DNA of 64,000 bases from Pseudomonas pohangensis (lineage in GTDB: Bacteria > Pseudomonadota > Gammaproteobacteria > Pseudomonadales > Pseudomonadaceae): positions 1,798,001 to 1,862,000 of the forward strand of contig NZ_LT629785.1 of NCBI RefSeq assembly GCF_900105995.1, in the 5' to 3' direction. Position 1 is the first letter of the stretch. Each line of letters starts with the position of its first letter. The notes under the pieces are model-generated. The model saw nothing but the letters and a program-made list of their open reading frames with translations. It was not told the DNA's origin and did no database searches. This document shows positions 1-8,039 of the stretch, piece by piece. A program made the translations under genes and the position numbers.

Positions 1-234
1 GTCGGCTTCATCGTGCTGGCCAGTATCAACAGCACCGGTTTCGTGCCGACCATCGTCCAGAGCTTCGGCAACGAACTGTCACGCTGGATGCTGGTTATCG
101 CCATCAGCGCGCTGGGGATGAAAACGCAGATCAAGGAACTCACATCCGTCGGCATCAAGCCAATTCTGCTGATGTTCGGAGAAACCATTTTCCTGGTGGT
201 GCTGGTGCTTGCAGCCTTGCACTGGTGGCTATGA
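1..234 (+). CDS. YeiH/UPF0324 family putative anion exporter, C-terminal fragment
   Basis: The reading frame is open from the first base and ends with TGA, so only the last 77 codons are visible. The fragment has two hydrophobic segments: one ends in a Trp-Met-Leu-Val-Ile-Ala-Ile-Ser-Ala-Leu-Gly-Met stretch, the other is at the extreme C-terminus. The pattern 'ISALGMKTQIKEL' followed by a Gly-X-Lys-Pro step and a last helix is typical of the YeiH (UPF0324) inner-membrane family, often annotated as putative sulfate exporters. Start, promoter and most transmembrane helices lie outside the window. Transport substrate is unproven for most members. Confidence 0.8.
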   Translation, partial: VGFIVLASINSTGFVPTIVQSFGNELSRWMLVIAISALGMKTQIKELTSVGIKPILLMFGETIFLVVLVLAALHWWL

Positions 235-369
235 CGCGGACCACACAGTAGACGCCGCTACACCAGAATTTCAGGAATATTTACGGGCTGGCCGCAAGCC
301 AATGGCTTCATGCACCCGCAATTTATCAGCGGACGCCCAGGACGGCCGTAACAACAGGAGTACACCAGC

Positions 370-1230
370 ATGACCCAACCGGACCCGCAGCCACGTATGT
401 CGCCGGGCGCAAGAAAGCCGCCTGCCATCAAGGGTTTTCTGTTTGAGATGGTCAAGGTCGGCAACCAGCGCCTGCGCGTGGGCATCCGCCACAGCCGCAA
501 GGGTGGCATTCCGTTGCTGCTGTTCAACGGCATCGGTGGCAACGCCGAGCTGCTGCAACCCTTTGTCGATGCATTGCCGGATCGCACCGTAATCACCTTC
601 GACATTCCCGGCGTCGGTCACTCGCCCATGCCTTCGCGGCCCTACCGCCTGTCCGGTATCGCCCGCCTGGCGCACTTGCTGCTGCAACAGCTGGGCTATT
701 TGCAGGTGGATGTGCTGGGTATTTCCTGGGGTGGCACCGTGGCCCAGCAGTTTGCCCGTGACTACCGGCGCCAGTGCCGCAAGCTGATACTGGCCGCCAC
801 CACCCCCGGGGTGATCATGTTCCCCGGCAAGCTGAGCACCATTCTGAAAATGTCATCGCCGCGGCGTTATCTGGATGTGGATTACGCACGCCGTATCGTC
901 GGTGACATCTACGGCGGTGTCTTCCGCCGTAACCCGGAGCTTGGCCGCGAGCACTTCCAGCATGTGCGCTGGCAGTCGCGCCTGGGCTACTACCTGCAGC
1001 TGTTCGCCATTTCCGGCTGGAGCAGCCTGCCCTGGCTGCACAAGTTGCAGCAGCCGACGCTGATCATGGTTGGCCAGGATGATCCGATCACCCCGCCCGC
1101 CAATGGCCGCCTGATGCACGTAATGATGCCCAACGCCGAACTCTGGCACAGCCAGTGCGGCCACCTGTTTCTGGTTACCGAAGCCGAAGCCTCGGCGGCA
1201 GCGGTACATACCTTCCTGCAACAACCTTGA
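370..1230 (+). CDS. phaZ: PhaZ-like poly(3-hydroxyalkanoate) depolymerase / alpha-beta hydrolase
   Basis: This 286-aa alpha/beta hydrolase resembles the intracellular medium-chain PHA depolymerase of pseudomonads in length and in block order: 'LLLFNGIGGNAEL' near residue 48, 'FDIPGVGHS', the nucleophile elbow G-I-S119-W-G-G, 'SPRRY', 'IYGGVFRR' and 'LHKLQQPTLI'. The likely triad is Ser119, Asp237 or Asp238 in 'GQDDPI', and His265 in 'CGHLFL'. There is no signal peptide, so it should act on cytoplasmic granules. It has an AGGAG-type site nine bases before ATG and runs into a MaoC hydratase and a PHA synthase on the same strand, which supports a PHA role. A different ester substrate cannot be excluded. 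Confidence 0.8.
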   Translation: MTQPDPQPRMSPGARKPPAIKGFLFEMVKVGNQRLRVGIRHSRKGGIPLLLFNGIGGNAELLQPFVDALPDRTVITFDIPGVGHSPMPSRPYRLSGIARLAHLLLQQLGYLQVDVLGISWGGTVAQQFARDYRRQCRKLILAATTPGVIMFPGKLSTILKMSSPRRYLDVDYARRIVGDIYGGVFRRNPELGREHFQHVRWQSRLGYYLQLFAISGWSSLPWLHKLQQPTLIMVGQDDPITPPANGRLMHVMMPNAELWHSQCGHLFLVTEAEASAAAVHTFLQQP

Positions 1231-1247
1231 GCGTCCCGGAGAACATC

Positions 1248-1724
1248 ATGCAACAGACCAATTCCAGCAGCGCCAAGCTGATTGCCGACCTCAATTTGCG
1301 CGTTGGCGAAGAACTCGGCAAATCCAACTGGACCAGTATCGAGCAGGGACGCATTGATGACTTTGCCAAAGCCACCGACGACCATCAGTGGATCCATGTC
1401 GACCCGCAGCGTGCCGCCAGCGAAGGCCCTTTTGGCGGCACCATCGGCCATGGCTTCCTCAGCCTGTCGCTGCTCGCACCAACCCTGTTCGAAGTACTGA
1501 TCGATCCGCTGCAGGTAAAGCAGGCGGTCAACTATGGCCTCGACAAGGTGCGTTTCATTGCCCCGGTGCGGGCCGGCAAGCGGGTGCGCAACTGCATCCG
1601 TCTGCTCGCCGTTGAAGACAAGGGTCGTGGCCGCTGGCTGGTGACCACCGAGAACACTATTGAAATCGAAGGCGAGGACAAGCCGGCGTTGATCGCGCAA
1701 AACCTCGTATTGCTCAGCGCCTGA
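1248..1724 (+). CDS. MaoC-like (R)-enoyl-CoA hydratase (PhaJ-like)
   Basis: This is a 158-aa single hot-dog-fold MaoC hydratase. The hydratase-2 signature is visible as 'DDHQWIHVDPQRA' (about residues 44-56), with catalytic Asp45 and His50 in D-x4-H spacing, followed by the Gly-rich 'GPFGGTIGHGFLSLSL' core. PhaJ enzymes of this size turn beta-oxidation trans-2-enoyl-CoA into (R)-3-hydroxyacyl-CoA for PHA synthase. Its place 17 bases after the PhaZ-like gene and 13 bases before phaC fits that role. I use ATG 1248, preceded by GGAGAAC; the frame is open further upstream but overlaps the previous gene. The exact chain-length preference cannot be read. Confidence 0.85.
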   Translation: MQQTNSSSAKLIADLNLRVGEELGKSNWTSIEQGRIDDFAKATDDHQWIHVDPQRAASEGPFGGTIGHGFLSLSLLAPTLFEVLIDPLQVKQAVNYGLDKVRFIAPVRAGKRVRNCIRLLAVEDKGRGRWLVTTENTIEIEGEDKPALIAQNLVLLSA

Positions 1725-1737
1725 AGAGGAACTCCCC

Positions 1738-3642
1738 ATGGCCAAGATCACTGCAATAAGCAAAAACATTGAACAGCCGGTTGCTGAAACGGCTGCCCCT
1801 GCACCCGTAAAGAGCACCAGGACGCCTGCCGCGAAAACGCGCAAAGCGCCAGCCACGCGCGCCAGAAAAGCACCGGCCACGCCGGCCAAAGCGGTCCGCA
1901 AGCCAACGGCCACGGGTAAAAACCTGCCCGCCGAAGGCCGCGGCATGGCCCGCACGGCACAAGCTGTCGACATGCTCTCCGACGTAGCCAACCACACGCT
2001 GGCAGCCAATCCGCTGATCGGGCTGCGCACTGCCGATCTGGCCAGCGCTGCCGGCAGCCTGCTGCAGGCCGCCCGCAGTGCCCCGAGCAGGACCGGCAAG
2101 CATCTGCTCAACTACGGCAAATCGCTGCTCAAGGTGGCCAGCGGCAAATCCGACATCACCGCGAACCCGCGTGACAAGCGCTTTGCCGATCCGGCCTGGC
2201 AGAACAACTTCCTGCTCAATCGCATCATGCAGGGCTACATCCTCAGCAACAGCGAGTTGAGCCGGTTCATCGACGAATCCAATCTCGACAAACTGGCCAA
2301 AGGCCGTGCGCAATTCATGGCCAGCCTGGTGATGGACGCCCTGTCACCGAGCAACCGCATGCTGCTCAACCCGCAGGCTCTGCGCAAGATTGTCGATACC
2401 GGCGGCAAGAACCTGGTTACCGGTATCCAGCAGTTCGCCCATGACCTGCGCCACAACAAAGGCATGCCCAGCCAGGTCGACAGCTCCGGCTTCAAGCTCG
2501 GCGAGAACATAGCCAGTGCCAAGGGTGACGTGGTGTTCCGCAACGAGATGTTCGAACTGCTGCAGTTCGCGCCGACCACCGAAAAAGTCTACAGCCGGCC
2601 ACTGGTGATGTCGCCGCCACAGATCAACAAGTACTACGCCGTCGATTTGTCGCCGGAGAAGAGCCTGATCAAATGGATGCAGGACAGCGGCGTGCAAACG
2701 TTCGTCATCAGCTGGCGCAATCCGACTGCCGACAATCGTCACTGGGGCCTGTCCGAATATGCCCTGTGCCTCGATCAGGCGGTGGAAGTCGCCCGCGAAA
2801 TCACCGGCAGCCCGGACGTGAACATGTGGGGCTCCTGCTCCGGCGGCATGACCCTGGCGGCCTACCTCGGCTGGCTGGCGGCCCGCAACGAGATCAGCAA
2901 GGTGGCCAATACCAGCTGGGCCGTCTGCGTACTGAACACCAGTGCTTCGCTCGACGGCACCACCCTCGGCCTGTTCACCAATGCCCAGACGCTGCAGGCC
3001 GCCAAGGCGCAGTCACGGCGCAATGGCGTACTCAGCGGTGAGGAAATGGCGCGCATGTTCGCCTGGATGCGCCCCAATGACCTGATCTGGAACTACTGGA
3101 TCAACAATTACCTGCTCGGCAACAAGCCGCCAGCGTTCGACATCCTTGCCTGGAATGCCGACACCACCAACCTGCCAGCGCAGCTGCATTCAGACTATCT
3201 GGATCTGGTCGCACTCAACCCGTTCATGAAGCCCAACACCATGCAGATAGCCGGTGAATGGATCGACATGAGCAAGGTCAAGGTCGGTGCCTATGTGATC
3301 GGTGGCACCACCGACCACATCACCCCGTGGAAGGGCTGCTACGGCACGGCACGCACGCTTGGCGAAGACACCACCTTCGTGCTGTCCAACGCCGGTCACC
3401 TGCAGTGCTTTATCAACCCGCCGAGCTCGAAGAAGTCGTTCTTTTACGCCGGCCAGGCGAAGCAGAGCGATGCCCGCAAGTGGCTGGAAAACGCCGGCGA
3501 GCAGCAGCAGGGCAGTTGGTGGCCGCACTGGCGCGTGTGGATCCAGCAGCGCTCGGGTGCAGAAGTGCCCGCTCCCAAGAAAGCCGGCTCAAAACTCTAT
3601 CCAGCCCTGTGTGCCGCACCGGGTACTTATGTGCTGGAGTAG
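1738..3642 (+). CDS. phaC: class II poly(3-hydroxyalkanoate) synthase with basic N-terminal extension
   Basis: The 634-aa protein polymerises (R)-3-hydroxyacyl-CoA into PHA on granules. From about residue 75 it follows Pseudomonas class II PhaC closely ('ANPLIGLR', 'FADPAWQNN', 'PPQINKYYAVDLSPEKSL', 'FAWMRPNDLIWNYW'). The lipase-like box is G-S-C367-S-G-G, with Asp526 in 'TTDHITPW' and His554 in 'NAGHLQC' completing the triad. Class II enzymes are usually about 560 residues. The excess is a head of roughly 70 residues whose part 25-61 is made almost only of Ala, Pro, Lys, Arg and Thr, like the histone-H1-like tail of the phasin PhaF. GAGGA lies eight bases before ATG. No paired phaC2, phaD or phaF is in view. 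Confidence 0.93.
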   Translation: MAKITAISKNIEQPVAETAAPAPVKSTRTPAAKTRKAPATRARKAPATPAKAVRKPTATGKNLPAEGRGMARTAQAVDMLSDVANHTLAANPLIGLRTADLASAAGSLLQAARSAPSRTGKHLLNYGKSLLKVASGKSDITANPRDKRFADPAWQNNFLLNRIMQGYILSNSELSRFIDESNLDKLAKGRAQFMASLVMDALSPSNRMLLNPQALRKIVDTGGKNLVTGIQQFAHDLRHNKGMPSQVDSSGFKLGENIASAKGDVVFRNEMFELLQFAPTTEKVYSRPLVMSPPQINKYYAVDLSPEKSLIKWMQDSGVQTFVISWRNPTADNRHWGLSEYALCLDQAVEVAREITGSPDVNMWGSCSGGMTLAAYLGWLAARNEISKVANTSWAVCVLNTSASLDGTTLGLFTNAQTLQAAKAQSRRNGVLSGEEMARMFAWMRPNDLIWNYWINNYLLGNKPPAFDILAWNADTTNLPAQLHSDYLDLVALNPFMKPNTMQIAGEWIDMSKVKVGAYVIGGTTDHITPWKGCYGTARTLGEDTTFVLSNAGHLQCFINPPSSKKSFFYAGQAKQSDARKWLENAGEQQQGSWWPHWRVWIQQRSGAEVPAPKKAGSKLYPALCAAPGTYVLE

Positions 3643-3719
3643 CAACAGGCCGTACTGACAGGCAGCAGCAGGGACGCTGCAACCGCTCATGATTTGTCAT
3701 GCAAAGAAAAGTCAGTGTC

Positions 3720-3740
3720 ACCTGATGAAAAGCATCAGCT
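3720..3740. other. small hairpin in the phaC to CoA-transferase gap
   Basis: The arms CTGATG and CATCAG are separated by AAAAG, forming a 6-bp hairpin about 80 bases after the phaC stop. It is followed by a pyrimidine-rich stretch but no clean T-run. It could be a weak terminator or simply chance structure; the 177-base gap as a whole would also have to hold the promoter of the CoA-transferase genes. Confidence 0.3.
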
Positions 3741-3819
3741 TCTGTTCTGCCTTAGAGTCACTCCAGGTTGAAAGTGCACCCCGCACTACAGCAAAGACTC
3801 AGCAGACAGGAGACATTTG

Positions 3820-4515
3820 ATGGCCAAACTTTACCCCGATGCCGCCAGCGCCCTGAACGGTCTGGTCGATGACGGCATGACCCTGGCGGTCGGCGGTTTC
3901 GGCCTGTGCGGTATTCCCGAAGCGCTGATCGACGCGCTGAAGGGCACCGGCAAATCCGCCCTCACCATCATCAGCAACAACTGTGGCGTGGACGATTTCG
4001 GCCTGGGCCAGCTGCTGCATACCCGCCAGATCAGCAAGATGATTTCCTCCTACGTGGGTGGCAACAAGGAATTCGAGCGCCAGTACCTGTCCGGCGAACT
4101 GCAACTGGAATTCACCCCGCAAGGCACCCTGGCCGAGAAGCTGCGTGCCGGTGGCGCCGGGATTCCCGCGTTCTACACCCGCACCGGTTACGGCACCCTG
4201 GTTGCCGAGGGCAAGGAAACCCGCGAGTTCGACGGCGAGTGGTACGTGATGGAACGTTCGCTGACTGCCGATGTGGCGCTGATCAAGGGTGCCAGGGCCG
4301 ACAAGGCCGGCAACCTGATGTTCAACAAGACCGCGCGCAACTTCAATCCGGCGGCAGCCAAGGCTGGCCGCGTCTGCGTTGCCGAAGTCGAAGAGATCGT
4401 CGAGATCGGCGAACTCTCAGCCGATGAAATTCATTTGCCAGGCATCTACGTGCAGCGCCTGGTACTCAATAGCAACCCTGAAAAGCGCATCGAAGTGCGT
4501 ACTGTGAGGAACTGA
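3820..4515 (+). CDS. scoA: 3-oxoacid CoA-transferase subunit A
   Basis: This 231-aa protein is the alpha subunit of a class I CoA-transferase. It shows the family's N-terminal 'GMTLAVGGFGLCGIPEALI' block (residues about 19-37), the 'SSYVGGNKEFERQYLSGEL' block, and 'EFTPQGTLAEKLRAGGAGIPAFYT', ending with the 'HLPGIYVQRLV' tail. The complex moves CoA between succinyl-CoA or acetyl-CoA and a 3-oxoacid; similarity is equally good to acetoacetate and dehydrocarnitine transferases, so the substrate is open. I chose ATG 3820, with ACAGGAG seven bases upstream, rather than the TTG just before it. The partner subunit B lies 343 bases downstream, separated by an unusual mini-ORF. Confidence 0.92.
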   Translation: MAKLYPDAASALNGLVDDGMTLAVGGFGLCGIPEALIDALKGTGKSALTIISNNCGVDDFGLGQLLHTRQISKMISSYVGGNKEFERQYLSGELQLEFTPQGTLAEKLRAGGAGIPAFYTRTGYGTLVAEGKETREFDGEWYVMERSLTADVALIKGARADKAGNLMFNKTARNFNPAAAKAGRVCVAEVEEIVEIGELSADEIHLPGIYVQRLVLNSNPEKRIEVRTVRN

Positions 4516-4517
4516 TC

Positions 4518-4856
4518 ATGCATACCTACTTTCAAGCCAATACCCATGTAAACCTCGACGTTGGCCAGTCAGACCTGGTGGCCAGTTTCGTTCCTGATGG
4601 CATGAGCGCCTGGTACGAGCGCAGCAATCAGCTGTCCGGCAGTGACACGGACAACGGCGTCCGCAGCCTGGGCATCATCCCGCTGCGCGATGGCCAGATG
4701 TTCACCGGCACCCTCGGCCTGGCGCTGTGCAACCCGCTGACCGATGGCATTCAGGCATTGAGCAACCGCGAAGCCGCCGAAGCTGCCAACGTGCACCGTC
4801 CGGGTATCTACACCCGGCGTCTGGTGGTTGATACGGCCGACAGCGAGGGCAACTGA
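4518..4856 (+). CDS. uncharacterised 112-aa protein, chimeric relative of CoA-transferase subunits
   Basis: This ORF starts two bases after the subunit A stop and ends two bases before the subunit B start, so it is translated in line with both. It is not a known third subunit. Residues about 11-42 ('HVNLDVG...LVASFVPDGM..W') align without gaps to the N-terminus of subunit B ('YVNLGIG...LVANYIPDGM..W'), but the catalytic Glu of subunit B (SENG) is Ser here (RSNQ). Residues about 92-106 ('VHRPGIYTRRLVVD') match the C-terminal tail of subunit A ('IHLPGIYVQRLVLN'). The middle is not recognisable. It may be a duplication remnant that stays open, or an inactive accessory polypeptide. Confidence 0.7.
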   Translation: MHTYFQANTHVNLDVGQSDLVASFVPDGMSAWYERSNQLSGSDTDNGVRSLGIIPLRDGQMFTGTLGLALCNPLTDGIQALSNREAAEAANVHRPGIYTRRLVVDTADSEGN

Positions 4857-4858
4857 AC

Positions 4859-5488
4859 ATGGCCTGGACCCGCGATGAAATGGCGCAACGCGCCGCCGGG
4901 GAGTTGCAGGACGGTTTTTACGTCAACCTCGGCATCGGCCTGCCGACCCTGGTGGCCAACTACATTCCCGATGGCATGGACGTCTGGCTGCAGAGCGAGA
5001 ACGGCCTGCTCGGCATCGGTCCGTTTCCGACTGAAGATGAGATCGACCCGGATCTGATCAACGCCGGCAAGCAGACCATCACCACCCTGCCCGGCAGCAG
5101 CTTTTTCGACAGCTCGGAAAGCTTTGCAATGATCCGTGGCGGCCACATCAACCTGGCCCTGCTCGGTGCCATGCAGGTTTCCGAGAATGGCGATCTGGCC
5201 AACTGGATGATCCCCGGCAAGCTGGTCAAGGGCATGGGCGGCGCGATGGACCTGGTGGCCGGTGTGCGTCGCGTGGTGGTGCTGATGGAGCACACGGCCA
5301 AGGGCGGCGCGCACAAGATCCTGAAAAAGTGCGACCTGCCACTGACCGGTGTCGGCGTGGTCAATCGCATCATCAGCGACCTCGCCGTAATGGATGTCAG
5401 CCAGGCAGGCCTGCAGCTGGTCGAACTGGCACCCGGTGTCAGCTTCGAGGAATTGCAGGCCAGCACCGGCTGCACCATCAACCGCTAA
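4859..5488 (+). CDS. scoB: 3-oxoacid CoA-transferase subunit B
   Basis: This 209-aa beta subunit of a class I CoA-transferase carries the active-site glutamate in 'QSENGLLGIGPFP' (about residues 43-56), the residue that forms the glutamyl-CoA thioester. It also has 'GGHINLALLGAMQVSENGDLANWMIPGK' and the Gly-rich 'GMGGAMDLVAGVRRVVVLMEHTAKGG' segment, both usual for the family. Length is normal. With subunit A at 3820 it would form a soluble heterotetramer. A hairpin with arms GCCCGCC and GGCGGGC (5495-5520) follows the stop and separates it from the next hydrolase gene; it has no T-run. Confidence 0.92.
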   Translation: MAWTRDEMAQRAAGELQDGFYVNLGIGLPTLVANYIPDGMDVWLQSENGLLGIGPFPTEDEIDPDLINAGKQTITTLPGSSFFDSSESFAMIRGGHINLALLGAMQVSENGDLANWMIPGKLVKGMGGAMDLVAGVRRVVVLMEHTAKGGAHKILKKCDLPLTGVGVVNRIISDLAVMDVSQAGLQLVELAPGVSFEELQASTGCTINR

Positions 5489-5543
5489 TCTTCCGCCCGC
5501 CAGAGGCCTGCCCGGCGGGCCCGAATCTGCAAGGAGTCCTGTT

Positions 5544-6098
5544 ATGAGCAATACGTCATTTCTGATCGTTCCCGGTCTGCGTGATCACGTAGACAATCAT
5601 TGGCAAACCCTGCTGGCGGCTAAACTGCCCAATGCCCATACGGTTGCGCCACTGGAAGCCGACAAACTCAGCTGTGCTGCCCGTGTCGAAGCGCTGCAGG
5701 CCGCCCTGGAGAAAATCGACGGGCCGGTCATCCTGGTCGCCCACAGCGCCGGTGTGATGATGGTGGCGCACTGGGCACAGAAGTATTCGCGGCCGATCAA
5801 AGGCGCCCTGCTGGCCACCCCGGCCGACGTCGAATCTGCTTTCCCTGAAGGCTATCCGAGCACGGCTACCCTGCGTGAGCACGGCTGGTTGCCGATCCCG
5901 CGCAAACCCCTGCCGTTTCCCAGCCTTCTGGCCGCCAGCCGTAACGACCCGCTGGCCAGCTTCAGCCGTCTGCAGCAACTGGCAGCCGACTGGCAGAGTG
6001 AGCTGGTCGATCTGGGCGAAGTCGGCCACCTGAATCCGGCAGCCGGTTTCGGCGAGTGGCCTGAAGCACAGGCACTGTTGAAGCGCCTCGACGTTTAA
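5544..6098 (+). CDS. RBBP9/YdeN-type small alpha/beta hydrolase
   Basis: This is a 184-aa serine hydrolase of the RBBP9/YdeN family. 'FLIVPGLRDHVDNHWQ' (residues 6-21) is the family's N-terminal hallmark. The nucleophile is in 'HSAGVMM' (about residue 75), the Asp probably in 'ASRNDPLAS', and the His in 'VGHLNPAAGFGEWP' near the C-terminus. No signal peptide. The start is ATG 5544, eight bases after a strong AAGGAG; the open frame reaches back into the previous gene but without a better site. Function in bacteria is poorly known. It follows the CoA-transferase genes and may be cotranscribed with them. Confidence 0.85.
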   Translation: MSNTSFLIVPGLRDHVDNHWQTLLAAKLPNAHTVAPLEADKLSCAARVEALQAALEKIDGPVILVAHSAGVMMVAHWAQKYSRPIKGALLATPADVESAFPEGYPSTATLREHGWLPIPRKPLPFPSLLAASRNDPLASFSRLQQLAADWQSELVDLGEVGHLNPAAGFGEWPEAQALLKRLDV

Positions 6099-6112
6099 CC
6101 ATCCAGGGGTGC

Positions 6113-6163
6113 GTAGGGTGGGCTTCAGCCCACCGTGACATGTCGTCGTGCTGAAACCCACCC
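6113..6163. repeat. REP-like palindrome (GGGTGGGCTTCAGCCCACC family)
   Basis: The core GGGTGGGCTTCAGCCCACC is an imperfect palindrome. A weaker inverted half, GCTGAAACCCACCC, follows about 15 bases later. The same core occurs at 17012-17066, 21703-21780, 28729-28793, 33846-33964 and 36419-36443. Here it lies between the convergent hydrolase and sensor-kinase genes, a common place for REP elements, where they act as transcript-end stabilisers or gyrase/IHF sites. Confidence 0.75.
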
Positions 6164-6182
6164 GACGAAACAGCAGGTACGC

Positions 6183-7286
6183 TCAGTCAGCCTGCGGCAA
6201 GTCGATGCGAATCAGCAAGCCGCCGGCCGGACGATTCTGTGCTACCACGCTGCCACCGTGGCTGCTGATCACACTGCGGGTAATGGCCAGCCCCAGGCCG
6301 TAACCACTGCCGCCATTGGTTGGCGCGCTGCGGAAAAAGGGTTCGAAGATACGCGCCAGATCGGCTTCGGCAACGCCCGGCCCGCTGTCGGCAACGCTCA
6401 GCTGCAAGCGCCCGGCACTGCAACTGCCCTGAATATCGATGGGCGCAGCTGCCGGCGAATGACGCAATGCGTTGCGCAGCACGTTTTCCACGGCGCGATG
6501 CAGCAGTTCATGATTGCCGCGAACGATCAGCGGCTGGCTGATCGACACGCGTAGGCGGCAATTCCTGGCACTGGCTTCAAGCTGTGCATCCTCGACGATA
6601 TCGGCCACCACTTCGGCCAGATCGACCAGCTCCTGGCGCTGCTCGGTCATGCCGCTGTCCAGCCGGGCCAGGGTCAGCAACTCACCGACCAGAGCGTCCA
6701 TCCGGCCGATATCGCGCTGCAAGCGCTCCACCAGCTCGGGCCCGCGCGCCGGTTGTTGCTGCAGCAGCTCGATGGCCGCCTGCAAGCGAGCCAAGGGCGA
6801 GCGCATCTCGTGGGAGACATCGTGCATCAGCCGTTGCTGGGCGCCGATCAGCAGCTGCAGGCGATTGGCCATATGGTCAAAGTGCTGGCCCAGATCACCC
6901 AGTTCATCGTGGCGCCCACCCAGCGCAGGACCGATGCGACGCTCCAGCTGCCCTTGCGCCACCGCGGCAAAACCACTGCGCAAGACCCGGATCGGCCGGG
7001 CAAAGTAGGCGGCCAGCAACGCGGCAAACAGCAGGCTGATCAGCGCGCCGACCATGATCGGCAACAAGGGCAGCAGCGCCCGTGCCGGGCGTGGACCTGG
7101 CGGCGGTGGTGGATGATCGCGACCGGCTTCAGGCGGTGGTGGCGGCGGTCGCGATGCCGGGTCGAACTGGAGCGGATGATCGGCTTCAGCGCTTTTCGTT
7201 GCCCACTGGGTGACACTGACCAGGCCGACTGTTACCACCTGTGCCAGCCAGAAGCTGATAAAAAACTTCCAGAACAGCCGGCCCAT
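6183..7286 (-). CDS. sensor histidine kinase, Cpx/Rst-like, with proline-rich periplasmic segment
   Basis: This 367-aa inner-membrane kinase has a first membrane segment at about residues 8-28 and a periplasmic loop of only about 45 residues. The loop contains two polyproline runs (47-52 and 59-63) and the His-containing 'EADH' and 'GRDH' pairs. The second membrane segment is at about 71-95, followed by a HAMP domain, the phospho-acceptor His159 in 'SHEMRSPL', an N-box 'ENVLRNALRHS', and G-boxes 'DSGPGV' and 'GSGYGLGLAI'. Its ATG overlaps the stop of the response regulator by one base (TAATG), so the two are translationally coupled. The inducing signal cannot be read; envelope or metal stress is suggested by the CpxP/Spy-like gene divergent from this pair. 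Confidence 0.93.
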   Translation of the reverse strand: MGRLFWKFFISFWLAQVVTVGLVSVTQWATKSAEADHPLQFDPASRPPPPPPEAGRDHPPPPPGPRPARALLPLLPIMVGALISLLFAALLAAYFARPIRVLRSGFAAVAQGQLERRIGPALGGRHDELGDLGQHFDHMANRLQLLIGAQQRLMHDVSHEMRSPLARLQAAIELLQQQPARGPELVERLQRDIGRMDALVGELLTLARLDSGMTEQRQELVDLAEVVADIVEDAQLEASARNCRLRVSISQPLIVRGNHELLHRAVENVLRNALRHSPAAAPIDIQGSCSAGRLQLSVADSGPGVAEADLARIFEPFFRSAPTNGGSGYGLGLAITRSVISSHGGSVVAQNRPAGGLLIRIDLPQAD

Positions 7287-7978
7287 TATTCGACCACCAG
7301 TTGATAGCCCTGACGGATCACCGTCTGGATCTGCGAGCGGCCGTCCGGCAGTTTGCCCAGCTTGTTGCGGATACTGCTCATGTGTACGTCGATACTGCGA
7401 TCGAAGCGGGCCAGCGGCCGGCCCAGCGCCTGCTGCGACAACTCGGCCTTGGACACCACATGCCCGGCATTGCGTACCAGCACTTCAAACAGGTTGTATT
7501 CGGTACTGGTCAGCCCCAGTGCCTGCCCGCCCTGCTCGGCCAGACGCTGGGCCGGCCAGACCACCAGTTCGCCGACCCGCAACGCTTGCCCGGCAGGTGC
7601 TGGCGCCGCCTGCGACCCGCTGCGTTTGAGAATGGCGCGGATGCGTGCGGCCAGTTCACGCGGGGTACAGGGTTTGGCTACGTAGTCATCGGCACCCAGT
7701 TCCAGGCCGAGGATGCGGTCGACATCATCGCCGCGCGCGGTGAGCATCAGCACCGGCAGCACGCTCTGCGCCCGCAGGGCCGCCAGCGTCTGGATACCGC
7801 TCATGCCCGGCATCATCACATCCAGAATGACAATCTCCGCCTCGCCTTGCAGTGCCAGCGCCAGGCCGCTGGCGCCATCGCTGGCCACTTGCACACGAAA
7901 ACCGTCCTGCTGCAGGTAATCACGCAGCAGTTCGAGCAGTTCCTGATCGTCGTCGATCAACAGGACGTTATGACTCAT
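7286..7978 (-). CDS. OmpR-family response regulator, CpxR/RstA-like
   Basis: This 230-aa regulator has a receiver domain with acidic pocket 'IDDDQE' (residues 8-13), phospho-acceptor Asp53 in 'ILDVMMPG' and the conserved Lys in 'YVAKPCTPREL'. A winged-helix DNA-binding domain ends with 'RSIDVHMSSIRNKLGKLPDGRSQIQTVIRQGYQLV'. It is the first gene of a two-gene operon with the sensor kinase. Divergently, 172 bases away, lies a Spy/CpxP-like gene, and the gap contains spaced TTTAC-type repeats that resemble CpxR boxes. This arrangement is the same as cpxRA-cpxP in enterobacteria, but orthology is not proven. Confidence 0.94.
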   Translation of the reverse strand: MSHNVLLIDDDQELLELLRDYLQQDGFRVQVASDGASGLALALQGEAEIVILDVMMPGMSGIQTLAALRAQSVLPVLMLTARGDDVDRILGLELGADDYVAKPCTPRELAARIRAILKRSGSQAAPAPAGQALRVGELVVWPAQRLAEQGGQALGLTSTEYNLFEVLVRNAGHVVSKAELSQQALGRPLARFDRSIDVHMSSIRNKLGKLPDGRSQIQTVIRQGYQLVVE

Positions 7979-8039
7979 GGGCTATTCCACTGTTCAGACG
8001 CCTGCATGATAAACACCAGCGGCCATGACGGTCGCGGCC

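Noticed and set aside
990..2111. 373-codon minus-strand frame across three PHA genes
   Set aside because: It runs opposite PhaZ, MaoC and PhaC, all with intact active sites, and has no recognisable domain.
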